Source: Chlorobiota bacterium (lineage in GTDB: Bacteria; Bacteroidota; Bacteroidia; Flavobacteriales; Flavobacteriaceae). From it: a stretch of DNA of 8,894 nt. Below the pieces are notes generated by a model that ran no database searches, was not told the origin of the DNA, and worked only from the letters and a program-made list of their open reading frames with translations. The position numbers were made by a program, and so were the translations under genes. Below, piece by piece: positions 6,657 to 8,894 of the stretch. How positions within the stretch are numbered: position 1 is the first letter of the stretch; each line of letters begins with the position of its first letter. The stretch is taken from NCBI GenBank assembly GCA_013151975.1, contig JAADHG010000168.1:1-8894 (forward strand). The letters are read 5' to 3'.

Positions 6657-7862
6657 ATGCTTTTTAAAACTCATAAAGTCTTCTTCATGGTTATTATGAC
6701 AACTAGTTTTTTTAGTTGTAATAATAGTAAGAGTGAACAATATGTAGAAAAAAAAATCACACCACTTACTAATCATTGGGAGGTTGCTATTCCTAATCAA
6801 GAAATCCCAAAAGGGCTATCTTCTTTAAGTGCAGTACAATGTGGAGCTTGTCATCAACAACATTATCAAGAGTGGAAATTATCTACTCATGCAAATGCTT
6901 GGACAGACTTACAATTTCAGGCTGAACTTAAAAAAGAGTCGAGTCCGTTTATGTGCATTAATTGCCATATTCCGTTACAGAATCAACAAGAATACATAAT
7001 TAAAGGATTAATAAATGGAGATATTTATCAACCAGTAAAAGAAAAAAACCCTCATTTTGATAAAGATTTACAGCAAGAGGGAATTAATTGTTCTTCTTGT
7101 CATGTAAGAAATAATGTTGTTATTGGACCAACAGGAACCAAAAAAGCACCACATAAAACGGTTAAGGATACTAAGCATTTGTCAGAGCAATTATGTATTT
7201 CTTGCCATAATGCTGTTGCGATAATTACACCAACTTTGGCTTGTACTTTTCAAACAGGAGATGAGTGGAAAGCTGGACCGTTTTATGGGAAAAAGAATTG
7301 TATTTCTTGCCATATGGAAGAAACGAATCGTGAAATTGTAGCTGGATATGGAGAGCGAAAAAGTAGGTTTCATTATTTTGCTGGATCAGGTATTCCAAAG
7401 CGTAAAGGATTAGAAACTAAAATGCTTAATGGTTTAGAATTTTATCCTCAAAAAGTTAAAGCTAATTATAAGCAAAATGAAGTGTTCAATTACACATTAA
7501 AATTAAAAAATGAAAATGCTGGTCATAAAGTTCCAACAGGAGATCCTGAACGGTTTTTTATTATTCAATTTGAATTGAAAGATGCTCAAGGAGAAGTTAT
7601 TGCTGCTAACAAATATAGAATAGGAGAAGTGTGGGAATGGTATCCTGAAGCAAAAAAGTTGAGCGATAATAATATTAACCCAGGAGAAGAAAGAGCGTTT
7701 AACTTTATTAATGAATTAAAAGTTAAAGGAAAATATATACTCACAATAAAGGTCACTAAACATAGAATGAGCGAAGAAACGGCTAAATACAATAAATTAG
7801 GTAGCGATTATCCTTTGTTTATTTCCATTTTTGAAAAAGAATATAAATTTTCGGTCAATTAA
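6657..7862 (+). CDS. Five-haem c-type cytochrome lipoprotein (cytochrome c554-like N-terminal part)
   Basis: A 401-residue exported electron carrier. Residues 1-21 look like a lipoprotein signal: Lys4 and Lys7, a hydrophobic core, then FFSC with Cys21 as the lipidated residue. It is therefore probably membrane-anchored outside the cytoplasm. Five CxxCH haem sites lie at 62-66, 100-104, 145-149, 180-184 and 215-219. The first, CGACHQQHYQEWKLSTHANAW, has the CxxCHxxxYxxWxxSxHA pattern of the cytochrome c554 family; His78 and other histidines may be distal ligands. After the haems, about residues 255-401 look like a beta-rich domain with GHKVPTGDPERF (289-300), a motif seen in other multihaem proteins. 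The ATG at 6657 was chosen because an upstream in-frame TTG (6633) would put extra residues before the signal. It follows the aromatic genes by 87 bases on the same strand, so co-transcription is possible but unproven. Redox partner and substrate are unknown. Confidence 0.88.
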   Translation: MLFKTHKVFFMVIMTTSFFSCNNSKSEQYVEKKITPLTNHWEVAIPNQEIPKGLSSLSAVQCGACHQQHYQEWKLSTHANAWTDLQFQAELKKESSPFMCINCHIPLQNQQEYIIKGLINGDIYQPVKEKNPHFDKDLQQEGINCSSCHVRNNVVIGPTGTKKAPHKTVKDTKHLSEQLCISCHNAVAIITPTLACTFQTGDEWKAGPFYGKKNCISCHMEETNREIVAGYGERKSRFHYFAGSGIPKRKGLETKMLNGLEFYPQKVKANYKQNEVFNYTLKLKNENAGHKVPTGDPERFFIIQFELKDAQGEVIAANKYRIGEVWEWYPEAKKLSDNNINPGEERAFNFINELKVKGKYILTIKVTKHRMSEETAKYNKLGSDYPLFISIFEKEYKFSVN

Positions 7863-7914
7863 ATTACACACAGTTAGTTTAGCCTTTGGGAGTAATCTGT
7901 AAATTAAATTCTTT

Positions 7915-8292
7915 TCAACTAAGATTAATTTTATCCTCCTTAATTAATTTTTTGGCTTTTTCAATATCTAAATGTTCGTAAGAACGCGATAAATAATATG
8001 GTAATTCGGTTGCCTTACCGGTTAACATGATTAAATTGGATTTGACCAGCCTTTCGATTACTGAATGTATTGTTTTTTTAAGATTGGCAGGTGGATTTTC
8101 TTTATATTTCTCAGAGAGAAGGCTGAATAATTCATCAATAGTATGTTGACCATCAGCCAGCTGTAGTACTATACCAAACCAAGGCTCAAGAACTTGTTTT
8201 TTATTTTCAGGGTTATATATATCTATGAGTGAAACTTGATTTTTCGTTTTAGAAAATATCACATTGCGATAAAAGTATTTAGAAGTGTCCAT
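7915..8292 (-). CDS. Small PqqD-like (RRE-type winged-helix) domain protein
   Basis: A 125-residue cytoplasmic protein with no signal peptide or membrane segment. Residues about 38-92 (WFGIVLQLADGQHTIDEL, then a helix with Tyr63, then LKKTIHSVIERLVKSNLIML) fit the PqqD pattern: a short strand region, D-G-x-x-T-I-x-x-L, L-x-x-x-Y, and a last helix ending in L-V-x-x-x-L-I. This is the RiPP recognition element fold, which binds precursor peptides for modifying enzymes. The N-terminal 37 residues could form a beta-wing; the last 30 are charged and helical. No radical SAM enzyme, precursor peptide or other maturase is in the window, so a peptide-modification role is not shown. The start lies three bases after the stop of the hemerythrin gene, which implies one transcript. 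The family call rests on pattern recognition only; an unrelated winged helix is possible. Confidence 0.6.
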   Translation of the reverse strand: MDTSKYFYRNVIFSKTKNQVSLIDIYNPENKKQVLEPWFGIVLQLADGQHTIDELFSLLSEKYKENPPANLKKTIHSVIERLVKSNLIMLTGKATELPYYLSRSYEHLDIEKAKKLIKEDKINLS

Positions 8293-8295
8293 AAT

Positions 8296-8835
8296 TTATA
8301 TGTCGGTTAACTTTAAACTTCTAATGTTTTCTTCAAGTTCAGTTTTTCGGTCTTCACCTAGCTCCATATCAATATCTTTGAATTTAAAATAAATAGTTTC
8401 TAAATCTTCTTCTTCCAATAAGGTTTCAGCTAATACAAAAAGTTCGTCATTTTCTGCTGCAATATGGTCAAGAAGGTCTTGTAAATAATTATTTAGCTCT
8501 AGGTATGACTTTTCGTAATCACCATCTGTAACAGCATTTTCAATTTCTTTTGTATAATCTCTAAAGTCATTATGGTGTTGTTCAAATTCATCAATAATTT
8601 CTTGTAAAACAAAATCTGGATGGCTCTTGATCGCAGGAAACAAAACATCTTCTTCTTTACGATGGTGATAACCATCGGCATATTCTCTAAAAAAAGTAAT
8701 TAATGTAGTTACGATTTCCTTATATTTTTCTGGATATGATTCCCAAAAATGATCGAGGCTTTCGATAACGATTTCCGTTTTGCAAATTACCTCATGCTCA
8801 TCAAGCATGGTTTGTATTGGATTATGTTTTATCAT
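8296..8835 (-). CDS. Hemerythrin HHE-domain protein
   Basis: A 179-residue soluble four-helix protein with a di-iron site. Candidate ligands appear in the hemerythrin order: His14 in DEHEV, His57/His58 with Glu61/Glu62 in YHHRKEEDVLFP, His88 in EQHHNDFR, and His124 with Glu128 in DHIAAENDELF. The HHE family is typical for bacterial proteins that bind O2 or NO, buffer oxygen, or repair iron-sulfur centres; sequence alone does not decide between these. The C-terminal 40 residues are acidic and helical (LLEEEDLETIYFKF...), as in many HHE proteins that end in a fifth helix. It is the first gene of a two-gene minus-strand unit with the PqqD-like protein. The 59 bases upstream (8836-8894) are extremely AT-rich and show no promoter I would call. 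A link to the oxygen-sensitive aromatic pathway encoded convergently is possible but speculative. Confidence 0.88.
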   Translation of the reverse strand: MIKHNPIQTMLDEHEVICKTEIVIESLDHFWESYPEKYKEIVTTLITFFREYADGYHHRKEEDVLFPAIKSHPDFVLQEIIDEFEQHHNDFRDYTKEIENAVTDGDYEKSYLELNNYLQDLLDHIAAENDELFVLAETLLEEEDLETIYFKFKDIDMELGEDRKTELEENIRSLKLTDI

Positions 8836-8894
8836 CCGTTATTTAATTATTAAATTTTTAATGATTTAAAACTTCTGTTTAAATATACATCTAT

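Noticed and set aside
7863..7914. Bidirectional terminator between the convergent cytochrome and PqqD-like genes
   Set aside because: No stem longer than a few bases with a flanking T-tract is visible in these 52 bases.
8836..8894. Promoter or operator for the minus-strand hemerythrin gene
   Set aside because: The stretch is nearly all A/T; TATATTTA-like and TTAAA palindromic strings occur, but none fits TAnnTTTG with a -33 partner or an FNR-type box.

Overview
This is AT-rich DNA with A-rich leaders, few Shine-Dalgarno sites and a Bacteroidota-style lipoprotein signal (FFSC). It also carries a dispersed palindromic repeat beginning CGTCATTGCGA, of a kind I associate with many Bacteroidota genomes. 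I infer a member of the Bacteroidota, probably Flavobacteriales-like, living at least partly without oxygen. The assignment rests on style and recalled family patterns; no search was run.

Plus strand, 1-6569: a same-strand run with short gaps. It opens with the last 57 codons of a tryptophanase / tyrosine phenol-lyase type beta-eliminating lyase. Nine bases later comes a thiolase, then the three signature enzymes of the lower benzoyl-CoA pathway: 6-hydroxycyclohex-1-ene-1-carbonyl-CoA dehydrogenase (had), the ring-opening 6-oxocyclohex-1-ene-1-carbonyl-CoA hydrolase (oah, also called bamA), and cyclohexa-1,5-diene-1-carbonyl-CoA hydratase (dch). The last gene encodes a fused 3-hydroxyacyl-CoA dehydrogenase/enoyl-CoA hydratase with the dehydrogenase first, the opposite order to FadB. 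Read as a pathway: Dch hydrates the dienoyl-CoA left by benzoyl-CoA reductase, Had oxidises the alcohol, Oah opens the ring to 3-hydroxypimelyl-CoA, the fusion oxidises that, and the thiolase can cleave the 3-oxoacyl-CoA. The reductase, its ferredoxin and benzoate-CoA ligase are not in the window.

Two copies of the palindromic repeat flank dch: a half copy just before its start codon and a full hairpin copy between dch and the fusion gene. Both create spurious in-frame extensions at the 5' ends of genes.

Plus strand, 6570-7862: an 87-base AT-rich gap with one possible Bacteroidota -7 element, then a five-haem c-type cytochrome lipoprotein (c554-like N-terminal part, unassigned C-terminal domain).

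Minus strand, 8835-7915, convergent with the cytochrome: a hemerythrin-domain protein and, three bases downstream, a small protein that looks like a PqqD-type (RiPP recognition element) winged helix. The two are almost certainly co-transcribed; their link to the aromatic genes is unknown.
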